Assembly (NCBI RefSeq): GCF_030317145.1 | Contig: NZ_JASZYE010000001.1 | Span: forward strand, 558,001 to 622,000 | Origin: Variovorax flavidus | GTDB lineage: Bacteria > Pseudomonadota > Gammaproteobacteria > Burkholderiales > Burkholderiaceae_C | DNA length: 64,000 nucleotides | Direction of reading: 5' to 3' | Translations under genes and position numbers: made by a program | In this document: one piece after another, positions 35,071 through 46,314 of the stretch | Numbering within the stretch: position 1 is the stretch's first letter | How the letters are laid out: each line of letters starts with the position of its first letter | The notes under the pieces: generated by a model | Databases searched by the model: none | Told to the model about the DNA's origin: nothing | What the model saw: the letters and a program-made list of their open reading frames with translations, nothing else

Positions 35071-36114
35071 ATGAAAACGACGTTCAAATTCGCAACCGCA
35101 GGCCTCCTGGCCTTGGCTTTTGCCCACGCTCCCGTCTTTGCCCAGGAAGCCGCCACGGGCGCCGGCGCCAGCTTCCCGGCGCCGCTGTACTCCAAGTGGG
35201 CTTCGGACTTCAACAAGGCCACCGGCGCCAAGATCAACTACCAGTCCGTCGGCTCCGGCGCAGGCATCAAGCAGATCGACGCGAAGACCGTCGATTTCGG
35301 CGCTTCGGACATGCCCCTGACCGACGACGAACTGAAGGCCAAGGGCCTGATGCAGTTTCCCACCGTCATCGGCGGCGTGGTCCCGGTCGTGAACATCCAG
35401 GGCATCAAGCCCGGTGAACTGAAGCTGAGCGGTGCGGTCCTCGGCGACATCTATCTCGGCAAGATCACCAAGTGGAACGACCCGGCAATCAAGGCGCTCA
35501 ACGCCTCGCTCGCACTGCCCGACGCTGCCATCGCCACGGTGCGCCGCGCCGACGGTTCGGGCACGACCTTCCTGTTCACGAACTACCTGAGCAAGGCCAA
35601 TCCCGAGTGGAAGAGCAAGGTCGGCGACGGCACGGCCGTCAACTGGCCCAACGGCGCCGGCGGCAAGGGCAATGAAGGCGTCGCAGCCTTCGTGAACCGC
35701 CTGCCGAACTCGATCGGCTACGTCGAATACGCCTACGTCAAGCAGAACAAGATGACCTACGCGCAGATGCAGAACAAGGACGGTGCCTTCGTGTCCCCGG
35801 ACGACTCGGCCTTCAAGGCCGCTGCCGCAGGTGCCGACTGGTCGAAGACCTTCTACCAGGTGCTGACCGACCAGCCCGGCAAGGAATCGTGGCCCATTAC
35901 CGGCGCGACCTTCATCCTGATGCACAAGGCACAGGACAAGCCGGTCCAGGCCGCCACGACCCTCCGGTTCTTCGACTGGGCGTACAAGAACGGCGACAAG
36001 ACGGCCGCCGACCTCGACTACGTGCCGATGCCCGACAAGGTCAAGAGCGTGATCGTCGTCGCCTGGGGTGACATCAAGGACGCGTCGGGCAAGCCCGTCG
36101 CAGCGCTCAAGTAA
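35071..36114 (+). CDS. pstS: Phosphate ABC transporter, periplasmic phosphate-binding protein
   Basis: 347 residues from ATG 35071, preceded by AAAGGAAG and giving a proper signal peptide (cleavage near VFAQ, residue 22); the ATG 21 bases upstream lacks these. Mature protein has the phosphate-pocket motifs [24 protein letters not shown] and [15 protein letters not shown]. First gene of pstSCAB-phoUBR, under a Pho box. Confidence 0.97.
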   Translation: MKTTFKFATAGLLALAFAHAPVFAQEAATGAGASFPAPLYSKWASDFNKATGAKINYQSVGSGAGIKQIDAKTVDFGASDMPLTDDELKAKGLMQFPTVIGGVVPVVNIQGIKPGELKLSGAVLGDIYLGKITKWNDPAIKALNASLALPDAAIATVRRADGSGTTFLFTNYLSKANPEWKSKVGDGTAVNWPNGAGGKGNEGVAAFVNRLPNSIGYVEYAYVKQNKMTYAQMQNKDGAFVSPDDSAFKAAAAGADWSKTFYQVLTDQPGKESWPITGATFILMHKAQDKPVQAATTLRFFDWAYKNGDKTAADLDYVPMPDKVKSVIVVAWGDIKDASGKPVAALK

Positions 36115-36137
36115 GCCAATCAGAACGGCGCGCGGCC

Positions 36138-37208
36138 ATGAGCACTCCGCTTGATCGCGCGCCGCTTTCGGAGCGACCTGTGTCATCCACTTTCCCTGCA
36201 AGCGCCAATCCGCTCGACCTCTCGGCCGAGCGCGCCCGCACGACGGCAAGCCCTCCGCCGGCCAAGCGCCCGCGCACCGGCGCCACCACCGACCGCCTGT
36301 TCGGCTGGGCCGCCAAGGGCGCCGCGCTGCTGACGCTGGCGATGCTCATCGGCATCCTGTTGTCGTTGCTGGTCGGCGCCTGGCCCGCCATCTCGAAGTT
36401 CGGCCTCGGCTTCCTCACCAGCAGCGTGTGGGACCCGGTGCAGAACGAGTACGGCGGCCTGGTGATGATCTACGGCACGCTGGCCACCTCGTTCATCGCA
36501 TTGGTGATCGCCGTGCCGGTGAGCTTCGGCATTGCGCTCTTCCTCACCGAGATGTCGCCGGCATGGCTCAAGCGCCCGCTCGGCACGGCAATCGAACTGC
36601 TCGCTGCGGTGCCGTCCATCGTTTACGGGATGTGGGGTTTGCTGGTGTTCGGGCCGATCCTGTCCACCTACGTGCAGCAGCCGCTGCAAAAGCTGTTTGC
36701 CGGCGTTCCCTACCTGGGTGCGCTGGTGTCGGGCCCGCCCGTGGGCATCGGCATCCTGTCGGCGGGCATCATCCTCGCGATCATGATCATTCCGTTCATC
36801 GCCTCGGTGATGCGGGACGTGTTCGAGGTGACGCCGCCGCTCCTCAAGGAATCGGCGTATGGCCTCGGTTCCACCACCTGGGAAGTGGTCTCGAAGGTCG
36901 TGCTGCCTTACACCAAGGCCGGCGTGATCGGCGGCATCATGCTCGGCCTCGGCCGCGCGCTGGGCGAGACGATGGCCGTCACCTTCGTGATCGGCAACAC
37001 CAACCAGCTCAATTCGCTGTCCGTCTTCGAGGCGGCCAACAGCATCACCTCGGTGCTGGCCAACGAGTTCGCCGAGGCCGGCGCGGGCCTGCACCAGGCT
37101 TCGCTGATGTACCTGGGCCTCGTCCTGTTCTTCATCACCTTCGTGGTGCTGTCCCTTTCGAAGGTCCTGCTGATGCAGATGCGCAAGAGCGAAGGGACGA
37201 AATCGTGA
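36138..37208 (+). CDS. pstC: Phosphate ABC transporter permease PstC
   Basis: 356 residues. A hydrophilic, Pro/Arg-rich N-terminal extension of about 50 residues precedes six membrane spans and the permease EAA loop ([22 protein letters not shown]). It forms the channel with PstA. The final bases overlap the pstA start (GTGA). Confidence 0.95.
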   Translation: MSTPLDRAPLSERPVSSTFPASANPLDLSAERARTTASPPPAKRPRTGATTDRLFGWAAKGAALLTLAMLIGILLSLLVGAWPAISKFGLGFLTSSVWDPVQNEYGGLVMIYGTLATSFIALVIAVPVSFGIALFLTEMSPAWLKRPLGTAIELLAAVPSIVYGMWGLLVFGPILSTYVQQPLQKLFAGVPYLGALVSGPPVGIGILSAGIILAIMIIPFIASVMRDVFEVTPPLLKESAYGLGSTTWEVVSKVVLPYTKAGVIGGIMLGLGRALGETMAVTFVIGNTNQLNSLSVFEAANSITSVLANEFAEAGAGLHQASLMYLGLVLFFITFVVLSLSKVLLMQMRKSEGTKS

Positions 37209-38089
37209 GAACGGCTGAACGACTCCTCAATGCCAAGGCGCTCGACGAGATGCGTGCATCCAGGTTCGCCAGTCGCAAGCGCGTCAACATCATCGCCTTG
37301 ACGCTGTCGATGGCCGCGATGGTCTTCGGCGTCTTCTGGCTGATCTGGATCCTCTGGGAAACGCTGCGCCTCGGCATCGGCGGCCTGACGATCGCCACGC
37401 TCACTGAAATGACGCCACCGCCCAACGAGGCCGGCGGCATTGCGAATGCGATCTTCGGCTCGCTCGCCATGGTGCTGCTCGCGACCTTTGTCGGCACGCC
37501 GATCGGCATCATGGCCGGCATCTACCTGGCCGAATACAACCCCAAGGGCTGGCTCTCGAACATCGTCCGCTTCGTCAACGACATCCTGCTGTCGGCACCG
37601 TCGATCGTGATCGGCCTGTTCGTCTACGCGGTGGTGGTGGCGTACTTCAAGTCGTTCTCGGGCCTTGCCGGCGCGATGGCGCTGGCGCTGATCGTGATCC
37701 CGGTCGTGATCCGCACCACCGAGAACATGCTGCAACTGGTGCCCGCCGGCCTGCGCGAAGCAGCCTATGCGCTGGGCACGCCGAAGTGGAAAGTCATCCT
37801 TAGCATCACGCTGCGCGCTGCCCGTGCCGGGGTGGTGACTGGCGTGCTGCTGGCGGTGGCCCGCATCGCCGGCGAAACCGCGCCGCTGCTCTTTACCGCG
37901 CTCAGCAACCAGTTCTGGACCTCGGACATGTCGCAGCCGATGGCCAGCCTGCCGGTGACGATCTTCAAGTTCGCGATGAGCCCGTACGAGAACTGGCAGC
38001 AGCTGGCCTGGGCCGGCGTGTTCCTGATCACCGTCGCGGTGCTGGCACTCAACATCCTTGCACGCGTCCTGACGCGGAACAAACTCTGA
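37205..38089 (+). CDS. pstA: Phosphate ABC transporter permease PstA
   Basis: 294 residues if translation begins at GTG 37205, which overlaps the pstC stop and has GAAGGGA upstream; ATG 37250 would shorten it by 15 residues. Six membrane spans and the EAA loop ([21 protein letters not shown]). Six bases separate its stop from pstB. Confidence 0.95.
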   Translation: MRTAERLLNAKALDEMRASRFASRKRVNIIALTLSMAAMVFGVFWLIWILWETLRLGIGGLTIATLTEMTPPPNEAGGIANAIFGSLAMVLLATFVGTPIGIMAGIYLAEYNPKGWLSNIVRFVNDILLSAPSIVIGLFVYAVVVAYFKSFSGLAGAMALALIVIPVVIRTTENMLQLVPAGLREAAYALGTPKWKVILSITLRAARAGVVTGVLLAVARIAGETAPLLFTALSNQFWTSDMSQPMASLPVTIFKFAMSPYENWQQLAWAGVFLITVAVLALNILARVLTRNKL

Positions 38090-38094
38090 ACAAC

Positions 38095-38874
<780 letters not shown>

Positions 38875-38883
38875 GGAGACCGC

Positions 38884-39585
38884 ATGACCGAGAAGCACCT
38901 TTCCAGCCAGTTCGACAGCGAACTCAACACGGTCTCATCCCGCGTGATGGAGCTCGGCGGCATGGTCGAGGCCCAGATCCACCAGGCCGTGTACGCCCTC
39001 CAGCAGTTCGACTCCGAAGCCGCCGAGCGCGTGATGGAGACCGAGAACCGCGTCAACGCGATGGAGATCGAGATCGACCGCGAGCTGTCGTCGATCATCG
39101 CGCGCCGCCAGCCGACAGCCCGCGACCTGCGCCTGCTGATCGCCATCTCCAAGACCACCGCCAACCTGGAGCGTGTGGGCGACGAGGCCAACAAGATCGC
39201 GCGGATGGTCAAGTCGATCATCGAGAGCGGCTCGGCACGCGCGCTGCCTTCGATGGAACTGCGCATCGCCGCCGATCTCGCCTCCGGCCTTCTGCGCAAG
39301 GCGCTCGATGCGTTCGCCCGGCTGGACACGGCCGCGGCGTTGTCGATCCTGAAGGACGACGACCTGATCGACAAGGAGTTCGATGGTTTCGTGCGCAAGC
39401 TGGTCACCTACATGATGGAAGACCCGCGCACGATCTCCGCGAGTCTCGACCTGCTGTTCCTGGCCAAGGCCATCGAGCGCATCGGCGACCATGCGAAGAA
39501 CATTGCCGAGTTCATCATCTACATCGTCAAGGGCGCCGACGTGCGCCACGCGTCGATGAATGACATCGAAGCGCAGCTGCAATGA
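38884..39585 (+). CDS. phoU: Phosphate transport/signalling regulator PhoU
   Basis: 233 residues, two repeated three-helix bundles with the acidic metal-binding motifs seen in NLERVGDEANKIARM and AIERIGDHAKNIAE. PhoU links PstB to the PhoR kinase and keeps the Pho regulon off when phosphate is plentiful. It lies 9 bp after pstB with an AGGAG site. Confidence 0.96.
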   Translation: MTEKHLSSQFDSELNTVSSRVMELGGMVEAQIHQAVYALQQFDSEAAERVMETENRVNAMEIEIDRELSSIIARRQPTARDLRLLIAISKTTANLERVGDEANKIARMVKSIIESGSARALPSMELRIAADLASGLLRKALDAFARLDTAAALSILKDDDLIDKEFDGFVRKLVTYMMEDPRTISASLDLLFLAKAIERIGDHAKNIAEFIIYIVKGADVRHASMNDIEAQLQ

Positions 39586-39628
39586 GGTCGCCCGCAGAAG
39601 GCGGATTGAATGGAGAATTTGAGGATTC

Positions 39629-40321
39629 ATGAAGAAACCCCGCATCCTGATCGTTGAAGACGAGTCCTCGATCGCCGAGCTGATCGCGGTCAACCTCCGC
39701 CACAACGGCTTCGAGCCCATCTGGGCTGAAGACGGCGCCGCTGCGCAACGCGAGATCGACGCCTTCCTGCCGGACCTCGTGTTGCTGGACTGGATGCTTC
39801 CGGGGCAGAGCGGCCTGCAGCTGGCACGCCAGTGGCGCAAGGATTCGCGTACCAAGGCGATGCCCATCCTGATGCTGACCGCCCGAGGCGATGAGCCCGA
39901 CAAGGTGGCAGGCCTCGATGCCGGTGCCGACGACTACATCACCAAGCCGTTCTCCACCCAGGAGATGCTGGCGCGCATTCGCGCGGTGCTGCGCCGGCGT
40001 GCGCCGGAGGCCGTGACCGAGCGCGTCGAGATAGGCGAACTCGCGCTCGACACGGCGACGCACCGCGTCACCTGGCAGGGTGCTCCGCTCAAGGTGGGGC
40101 CGACCGAATTCAAGCTGCTGGGCTTCCTGATGCAGCACGCCGAGCGGGTGCACAGCCGCGCGCAACTGCTCGACAAGGTCTGGGGCGACCACGTCTACAT
40201 CGAAGAACGCACGGTCGACGTTCACGTCAAGCGCCTGCGCGAATCGCTCGGCCCGGCTGCGGCGATGGTGGAGACGGTGCGTGGTGCCGGCTACCGGCTG
40301 ACGGCGCAGGCCACAGTTTGA
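39629..40321 (+). CDS. phoB: Phosphate response regulator PhoB
   Basis: 230 residues: receiver domain with Asp54 (VLLDWMLPG) and Lys in ITKPF, and a winged-helix OmpR-type output domain (GPTEFKLLGFLMQHAERVHSRAQLLDKVWG). The clustering with pst, phoU and phoR makes this PhoB, the protein expected to bind the boxes at 30600, 34923 and 34989. Confidence 0.96.
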   Translation: MKKPRILIVEDESSIAELIAVNLRHNGFEPIWAEDGAAAQREIDAFLPDLVLLDWMLPGQSGLQLARQWRKDSRTKAMPILMLTARGDEPDKVAGLDAGADDYITKPFSTQEMLARIRAVLRRRAPEAVTERVEIGELALDTATHRVTWQGAPLKVGPTEFKLLGFLMQHAERVHSRAQLLDKVWGDHVYIEERTVDVHVKRLRESLGPAAAMVETVRGAGYRLTAQATV

Positions 40322-40365
40322 GAGACCGCACCGGCTGAGAAGACCGGGCGGGATAATGGTCCGGC

Positions 40366-41706
40366 ATGCCGTTTCGTATCGCAACTTTCCTGATGGCCTC
40401 CTTCCTCGGAGGCGCCTGTGCCGCGGCGATTCTCGGCTGGCACTTCTTATGGCTGGGTGCCTGGCTGGGCGCCGTGCTGTGGCTCCTGCTCGACGCATGG
40501 CGCGCACGGCGGCTGCTGGAGGTGCTCCGCGTCGATGCTGCGGGGCTGCCGTCCCGCGGCCCCGGCGTCTGGGGCGAACTGGCTGAACGCATCCGCAAGC
40601 TGCTGCGCGCCAGGGAGCAGCAGACCCGGCAAGCCGAGGAAAGGCTGCAGGAATTCCTGGCCGCCATCCAGGCCTCGCCCAACGGCGTGGTGCTGCTCGA
40701 CGAGCAGGGGCGCATCGAGTGGTGCAACCAGACGGCGGCAGGGCAGTTCGGCATCGATGCGGAGAGGGACCTGCTGCAGCATCTGGCCAACCTGGTTCGC
40801 GATCCGGCCTTCGTGGCCTACCTCGCTTCATGGAACTACAGCCGCGACGTGGTGATCGATGCGCCGTCGCAAGCGCAGGGCCATCGCGGCCACGCAGCAC
40901 GGCTGTCGGTCCAGGTGCATCCGTATGCGGGCAACCGGCGCATGCTGCTGACGCGTGACATCACGTCGCTGGAGCAGGCCGAAGCGATGCGGCGCGATTT
41001 CGTCGCGAACGTCTCGCACGAGATCCGCACGCCGCTGACGGTGCTCGCGGGCTTCGTCGAGACCTTGCAGAACCTTCCGCTCGATGCTGAGGAGCGTTCG
41101 CGCTATCTCGCGCTCATGGGGCAGCAGTCGCATCGCATGGAAACGCTCGTCAACGACCTGCTGACCTTGTCGCGGCTGGAGGGAAGTGCCGCGCCTCCGC
41201 CGCAACGATGGACGCGCATCCGTGCATTGATGGCGCAGTGCGAGGACGAAGGACGCGGCTTGTCGAGCCGGTTGTCGGCCAAAGGCCACCGGCTTTCGTT
41301 CTCGATGGAAGGCGATTCCGAGATCGCCGGCGCCCCCACCGAATTGCAGAGCGCGATGTCCAACCTGGTCAGCAATGCCATCCGCTACACGCCCGGTGGC
41401 GGCGAGATCACGGTGACCTGGCGCCTGCTGCCCGATGGCCGGGGCGAGTTCGCGGTGCAGGACAGCGGCCCCGGCATTGCTGCCGAGCACATTCCGCGGC
41501 TGACCGAGCGCTTCTATCGCATCGATCGAAGCCGCTCGCGAGAAACCGGCGGCACTGGGCTGGGGCTGGCGATCGTGAAGCACATCGCACAGCGGCACGG
41601 GGGCGAGTTGCGCATCGAGAGCACGGTGGGCAAGGGCTCCCGGTTCGCGCTGGTGTTCCCGCTCACGCGGCTGCGTCAGGCTTCGGTGCTCAGCGCGGTC
41701 GCCTGA
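40366..41706 (+). CDS. phoR: Phosphate sensor histidine kinase PhoR
   Basis: 446 residues: two N-terminal membrane spans with almost no periplasmic loop (about 4-47), a charged linker, a PAS domain (about 102-200), HisKA with the phosphorylated His in NVSHEIRTPL, and HATPase_c (NLVSNAIRYTPGGG, QDSGPGI, GTGLGLAIV). Lack of a periplasmic sensor domain is typical of PhoR, which reads the Pst-PhoU complex. The last 17 bp overlap the convergent MATE gene. Confidence 0.95.
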   Translation: MPFRIATFLMASFLGGACAAAILGWHFLWLGAWLGAVLWLLLDAWRARRLLEVLRVDAAGLPSRGPGVWGELAERIRKLLRAREQQTRQAEERLQEFLAAIQASPNGVVLLDEQGRIEWCNQTAAGQFGIDAERDLLQHLANLVRDPAFVAYLASWNYSRDVVIDAPSQAQGHRGHAARLSVQVHPYAGNRRMLLTRDITSLEQAEAMRRDFVANVSHEIRTPLTVLAGFVETLQNLPLDAEERSRYLALMGQQSHRMETLVNDLLTLSRLEGSAAPPPQRWTRIRALMAQCEDEGRGLSSRLSAKGHRLSFSMEGDSEIAGAPTELQSAMSNLVSNAIRYTPGGGEITVTWRLLPDGRGEFAVQDSGPGIAAEHIPRLTERFYRIDRSRSRETGGTGLGLAIVKHIAQRHGGELRIESTVGKGSRFALVFPLTRLRQASVLSAVA

Positions 41707-43030
41707 CCGTCGACACCAGCAGCGCGAGGAACAGTGCCGCAGTGATCGCCAGCGCCAGCGCGCTCATGAGCCAGAACGCGAGCGGCGACTGCATCGCCGG
41801 CCAGGGGCCGAGGCCGCGATAGGCCAGCAGGTAGCTTCCTCCCAGACCAACGCCCCAGAGCAGGGTGCAATAGAGGATCAGCGGCATCACCGTGACGCGG
41901 TAGCAGCGCAGAACAAAGACGCACAGCGTCTGCACGGCGTCCGCGAGGTGATAGAGCGCGGTGGCCAGCAGCAGCGTTGCGCCCAGTGCGACCACCGCGG
42001 GATTGCCGGAGTAGGTGCCTGCGAGCTGCCAGCGCAGTGCGGCCATCGACGCCGCGAAGAGCAGCGCGAAGAACATCGTCAGCTCGAAGCCTCTTCGGCA
42101 GGCCTGGCGCGCCAATGCGTCTTCGCCGGCGCCGAGCCAGTAGCTGACGCGCGCACTGGTGGCGATGGCGAGCGACAACGGCATCATGTATGCCACGGCC
42201 GTGAGGTTCGACGCGATCTGGTGTGCGGCCGAAGCAGCCGTGCCGAGGCGCGCGATGAACAGGGCCATCAGCGTGAACGAGGTCACCTCGACCAGCACGG
42301 CGAGGCCGGCAGGAACGCCCAGGCGGGCGAACTGCCGGATCTGCACCCAATCGGGCGCCTCGATGCGTTGCCAGAAGCGGTACTCCCGATAGAAGGACTG
42401 GCTGCGCAGGAGCCAGATCGCGGCGGCGAGCATCGAGTAGTTGACGATCAGCGTGGCCCAGGCGCAGCCCGCCAGACCCATCGCGGGCACACCCGCGCCG
42501 CCGAAGGTGAACCAGATCGACAGCGGCAGCTTCACGCCGAGCGAGGCCAGTTGCAGCCAGGTCACCAGCTGTGGCTTCCCCAGGCTCTGGTTGAGCGTGC
42601 TGAACAGGCGGAACAGCAGGGCGGCCGGGAGCGCGAAGGCCAGGACGTGCAGGTACGCCTCGACATCGGCGCGCATGCTCTGCGGGACCTCGGTCCATCC
42701 CAGCATGGGAGCGGGAAAGAGCAGCACCGTCATGCCGAGCACGATCGTGATGCCGCACAGGTAGAGCGACTGCCGCACGGAACGGCCGACCTCGGAGGTG
42801 CGCTCGGCGCCGTGGAGTTCGGCCCAGACGGGCAGCAGCGCCTGCAGGACGCCCATCAGCGACACGAAGACGCTGATGAAGATCGCCGAGCCGACTGAAA
42901 GGGCGGCCAGCGCACCTTCGGCATAGCGCCCGGCCACGATCGTGTCAGTGACGCCGAAGGCCATCACGGCCAGCTGGCCGACCAGTACCGTCGCGGCGTG
43001 GCGCGCGATCACACGCCTTTCGCTAGCCAC
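41690..43030 (-). CDS. MATE-family efflux transporter
   Basis: 446 residues with twelve predicted membrane spans in two halves, typical MATE motifs (MGVLQALLPVWAELHGAERTSEVGRSVRQS; second-half AHQIASNLTAVAYMMPLSLAIATSARVSYWLGAG). Probable Na+ or H+ driven exporter of cationic drugs or metabolites. Start at GTG 43030 overlaps the stop of the upstream membrane-protein gene by 8 bp, so translation is coupled. Confidence 0.9.
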   Translation of the reverse strand: MASERRVIARHAATVLVGQLAVMAFGVTDTIVAGRYAEGALAALSVGSAIFISVFVSLMGVLQALLPVWAELHGAERTSEVGRSVRQSLYLCGITIVLGMTVLLFPAPMLGWTEVPQSMRADVEAYLHVLAFALPAALLFRLFSTLNQSLGKPQLVTWLQLASLGVKLPLSIWFTFGGAGVPAMGLAGCAWATLIVNYSMLAAAIWLLRSQSFYREYRFWQRIEAPDWVQIRQFARLGVPAGLAVLVEVTSFTLMALFIARLGTAASAAHQIASNLTAVAYMMPLSLAIATSARVSYWLGAGEDALARQACRRGFELTMFFALLFAASMAALRWQLAGTYSGNPAVVALGATLLLATALYHLADAVQTLCVFVLRCYRVTVMPLILYCTLLWGVGLGGSYLLAYRGLGPWPAMQSPLAFWLMSALALAITAALFLALLVSTVRRPR

Positions 43031-44765
43031 CGGCCGGTGCAGTCCGTTGGAAGAGGAGCAGGTCGTCGCTCGCGCTGGTCGGGCGGCGGAAAGTGCCGAT
43101 GAGGCGCCAGCCTTCGAGGTTCACGATCCTGTGCAGGTAGCCGACGCCTTCGGGGCCGACGATCAGCCAGGGGCAGTTCGCTCCCTCGGAGGACAAGGGC
43201 CGCAGGTTGAAATGTCCGTGGTGCCGCAGCGCCGCGATGTGCGGCCGGCTGAGCGCCAGCGTCGAGATGCAGGAGGGTTGCCCCACGCGCTCGGAAATGA
43301 CGCGGACTTGCGGCGCGTAGCTCAGCGCGTGGTCCAGCGCAGGCAGCCAGAGTGTGGTGCCGAGCAGCCAGCACAGGGCGGCGCCGCCTGCCGGCAGGAC
43401 CAGCGTTTTCCAGAGTGCGGCGCGGTGTCGGCCGGTCCGCCACCGCACCAGCCAGCCCCAGGCGATCGTCGCGGCGACCGCAAAGGTCAGGGTGAGCCAC
43501 GAAAAGGACGGTACGAAACCCGGCACGAGCCGTGTGACGCTGGCGGCCATCTTGGGCGGAAGGCCGGTTTGCATCGCGATCCAATAGCCCCAGATCATGA
43601 CGGCGGTGCTGGTGAAGAACAGCAGCGTGAACCAGTCGATGAGCGCTGACACGCTGCGCCTCAAGGTCGGCAGCGCGAAGGCGGCCATCGTCGCGAAGGC
43701 CGGAAGGGCGAGCAGTAGCGAGCGCTCTGAAAAGCTGGTGGTCCAGGTCGCGAACAGCGGCACCAGCGCGAACCACAGCGGCAGCGCGACGTGGCGCGCC
43801 GTGAGCTGGCGTCGCCAGCGCCAGATCGTCCACACCGTGAGCGGCCAGGCCGGCCAGGTGAACCACAGCAACAACTTGGCTTGGCTGCGCAGATCGGCGA
43901 TCAGGCGGATGCCCGTACGGCTGCCCGGCAGCTCGATCTTCCAATGCAGCAGGCCGAACCCGATGGCCAGCGCGCCGGCCAGCACCGTGACGCCCAGGAC
44001 CGTCGCGATCGCCCCCTTGCTGTAGGTGGGCTCGGTCTCCGATGCATCGTCGGCGCTGGCGCGGCGAAGCTCCGCGTACAGGATCGCCACGCAGCCGAAG
44101 CCCAACATCAGCGCGACGGTCGGCCCGCCGCTCAACGCCAGGCCGATCGCTCCGACCGCCAGCGCAATGAATGCACCGGTGCGCCGATAGGGCAGTGCAG
44201 CGACGCCGAAGAACAGTTGGGACGTGAAGAAAAGTTGCGCGAGCGCCGGGGTCGTCTCGTGCCCGAGCTGTGCCAGACCCAGGCAGGCGATGAGCGCCAG
44301 CAGTGCGCCATCGGCGATGGCGCGCGCGTAATCGGTGGGCCGCGCCTCGCCCCCGAAGGCAAAGGCCACGGGTTGCGCTCGCGGCGTGCGGGCCAGGTAA
44401 TACACGGCGTACCACGTGGCGGCGAAAGCGCCCGACAGCAGTAGCGCAAAGGCGATGCGAACGGCGAGGTCGGGGTTGATCCATGCGGGCGCGATCTTGA
44501 TCGCCCAGGCGCCGATCCAGTACGGGATCAGTGCCGGTGTCTCGGGCCGGAGTCCGAGCAGCATCGGATCGAGCCATCGCGCGATCCCGCCGGTGCCCTT
44601 CGCAAGTTCGGCCATGTAGCCGAAAGCCGCGATATCGGCGCTCTTCCAGGGCCCCCGGCCCAGCAAGCCAGGCATGAGGTATGCCGCGCACAGCAGCAGC
44701 AATGCGATGCGCGGCAGGCGGCGCACGGCGCTCTGGGCAACGATTGCGGGCGTCGGCTGGTTCAA
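43023..44765 (-). CDS. Multi-spanning membrane protein, ArnT/PMT-like glycosyltransferase fold
   Basis: 580 residues if started at TTG 44765 (no ATG fits). About twelve hydrophobic spans and a soluble C-terminal domain. The first loop (GLLGRGPWKSADIAAFGYMAEL) resembles the GT-C acidic loop of ArnT/PMT-type enzymes, which use polyprenyl-phosphate sugars. The donor and acceptor cannot be told. Coupled to the MATE gene; the pair may act on a cell-envelope compound. Confidence 0.65.
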   Translation of the reverse strand: MNQPTPAIVAQSAVRRLPRIALLLLCAAYLMPGLLGRGPWKSADIAAFGYMAELAKGTGGIARWLDPMLLGLRPETPALIPYWIGAWAIKIAPAWINPDLAVRIAFALLLSGAFAATWYAVYYLARTPRAQPVAFAFGGEARPTDYARAIADGALLALIACLGLAQLGHETTPALAQLFFTSQLFFGVAALPYRRTGAFIALAVGAIGLALSGGPTVALMLGFGCVAILYAELRRASADDASETEPTYSKGAIATVLGVTVLAGALAIGFGLLHWKIELPGSRTGIRLIADLRSQAKLLLWFTWPAWPLTVWTIWRWRRQLTARHVALPLWFALVPLFATWTTSFSERSLLLALPAFATMAAFALPTLRRSVSALIDWFTLLFFTSTAVMIWGYWIAMQTGLPPKMAASVTRLVPGFVPSFSWLTLTFAVAATIAWGWLVRWRTGRHRAALWKTLVLPAGGAALCWLLGTTLWLPALDHALSYAPQVRVISERVGQPSCISTLALSRPHIAALRHHGHFNLRPLSSEGANCPWLIVGPEGVGYLHRIVNLEGWRLIGTFRRPTSASDDLLLFQRTAPAGG

Positions 44766-44846
44766 CGGAAGAGGGCGGTGTGATCGATGGGAAAGAAAAA
44801 GGGCAGCGCGGTAAACCGGGCTGCCCTCGACTCGGAAGCGCCTTCC

Positions 44847-45113
44847 TTACTTGGAGGCGGCGCCAGTGGTCTTGCCGAAGCGGTTGCGGAACTTCTCGAC
44901 GCGACCGCCCATGTTGTCGACCGACTTTTGCGTGCCGGTGTAGAACGGGTGGGATTCGCTCGAGGTATCGAGCTTGAACAGAGGCAGTTCACGACCGTCG
45001 TCGGTCTTGCCCATTTCCTTGGTGTTCGCGCACGAACGGGTCACGAACTTGAAGCCGTTCGACAGGTCGACGAACAGAACTTCGCGGTAGTTCGGGTGAA
45101 TGCCTTCTTTCAT
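44847..45113 (-). CDS. rpmE2: 50S ribosomal protein L31 type B
   Basis: 88 residues ([16 protein letters not shown] start). Only one cysteine (SCANTKEM) and no CxxC, so this is the zinc-free type B form, which can replace zinc-binding L31 when zinc is short. In related genomes it follows rho; here a gene in the opposite direction lies between them. Confidence 0.95.
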   Translation of the reverse strand: MKEGIHPNYREVLFVDLSNGFKFVTRSCANTKEMGKTDDGRELPLFKLDTSSESHPFYTGTQKSVDNMGGRVEKFRNRFGKTTGAASK

Positions 45114-45228
45114 GGTCTTTCCTTTGGTCGATGCGAGAGCCACAAACGGCACGGCGCCGTGTTGCACTTTTCGCTAAGCCCACAATTATCGCATACTGGG
45201 CCTTTTCAGCGCCAGAGGCCCCGTGATC

Positions 45229-46290
45229 ATGCCTTTTCGTACCTTGCGCGCCGGTCTCGTGGGCTACGGATTCGCGGGCCAGACCTTCCATGCCCCGGTA
45301 CTTTCGGCCGTTGGGGGCCTTGAATTGGGAGCCGTGGCGAGTTCGCAGCCGCACAAGGTCCATGCGGACTGGCCCGGCGTGGACGTGGTCCCGGATGTCG
45401 AGGCGTTGTTGCGCCGAACCGACATCGACCTGGTCGTGATTGCCGCCCCGAACGCCCAGCATCACCCGCTGGCCAACGCGGCGCTCGCGGCAGGCAAGCA
45501 TGTGATTGTCGACAAGCCCTTCACGCTGGACGCCACTCAGGCGCGCGAACTGGCCGCCTTGGCCCAGCAGAAGGGCCGGCTGCTGTCCGTGTACCAGAAC
45601 CGCCGTTTCGACTCGGATTTCCTGACGCTTCGGGACTTGCTGGCCACCGGCGAATTGGGGCGCCCGGTGTACTTCGAGTCGCACTTCGACCGCTACCGGC
45701 CGCAAGTGCGCGAACGCTGGCGGGAGCAGCCGGTGCCCGGCGCTGGGCTCTGGGTGGATCTGGGTTCGCACCTGGTCGATCAGGCGGTTCAACTGTTTGG
45801 CCGGCCCGACACGCTGCAACTGGATACCGCAGCGCTGCGAGACGGCGCATTGGTCGAAGACTACTTCCACGCCGTGCTGCGCTACGAGAACGGCGCCCAT
45901 ACACCCCTGCGCGTCGTTTTGCACGCCACGACACTGGCTGCCTACGCGGCGCCGCGCTATATCGTGCACGGCACGCGCGGCAGCTACATCAAGCGGGGTG
46001 TGGATCCACAGGAGGACGCGCTGCGTACCGGCGGGCGTCCAGGCGATGCGGGGTGGGGCGTCGATCCGATCGACGGCGAACTCACGATCGTGCGCGACGA
46101 TGGCCGGGTTCAGGCACGAGCTCTGCCCACGCAGGCAGGCAACTACGTCAGCTACTACGCCGCGATTCGCGATGCAATCCATGGAGAAGGTCCGAATCCG
46201 GTGACGCCGGACCAGGCGGTCGAGCTCATGGAACTGCTCGACCTGGGACGCCAGAGCGCGACCGAAGGCCGGGCCCTGGCAGTGCGCTGA
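45229..46290 (+). CDS. Gfo/Idh/MocA-family NAD(P)-dependent oxidoreductase
   Basis: 353 residues from ATG 45229 (GTG 45223 also possible). N-terminal Rossmann fold with LVGYGFAGQTFHAPVL, the conserved DKPFTLDATQARELAALA (EKP-type) motif, and a C-terminal alpha/beta domain. Members oxidise or reduce sugars and related polyols. It is transcribed against rho and rpmE2, which flank it. Confidence 0.9.
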   Translation: MPFRTLRAGLVGYGFAGQTFHAPVLSAVGGLELGAVASSQPHKVHADWPGVDVVPDVEALLRRTDIDLVVIAAPNAQHHPLANAALAAGKHVIVDKPFTLDATQARELAALAQQKGRLLSVYQNRRFDSDFLTLRDLLATGELGRPVYFESHFDRYRPQVRERWREQPVPGAGLWVDLGSHLVDQAVQLFGRPDTLQLDTAALRDGALVEDYFHAVLRYENGAHTPLRVVLHATTLAAYAAPRYIVHGTRGSYIKRGVDPQEDALRTGGRPGDAGWGVDPIDGELTIVRDDGRVQARALPTQAGNYVSYYAAIRDAIHGEGPNPVTPDQAVELMELLDLGRQSATEGRALAVR

Positions 46291-46314
46291 CTCCGTGCCA
46301 GCGCAAGGAGGCGA

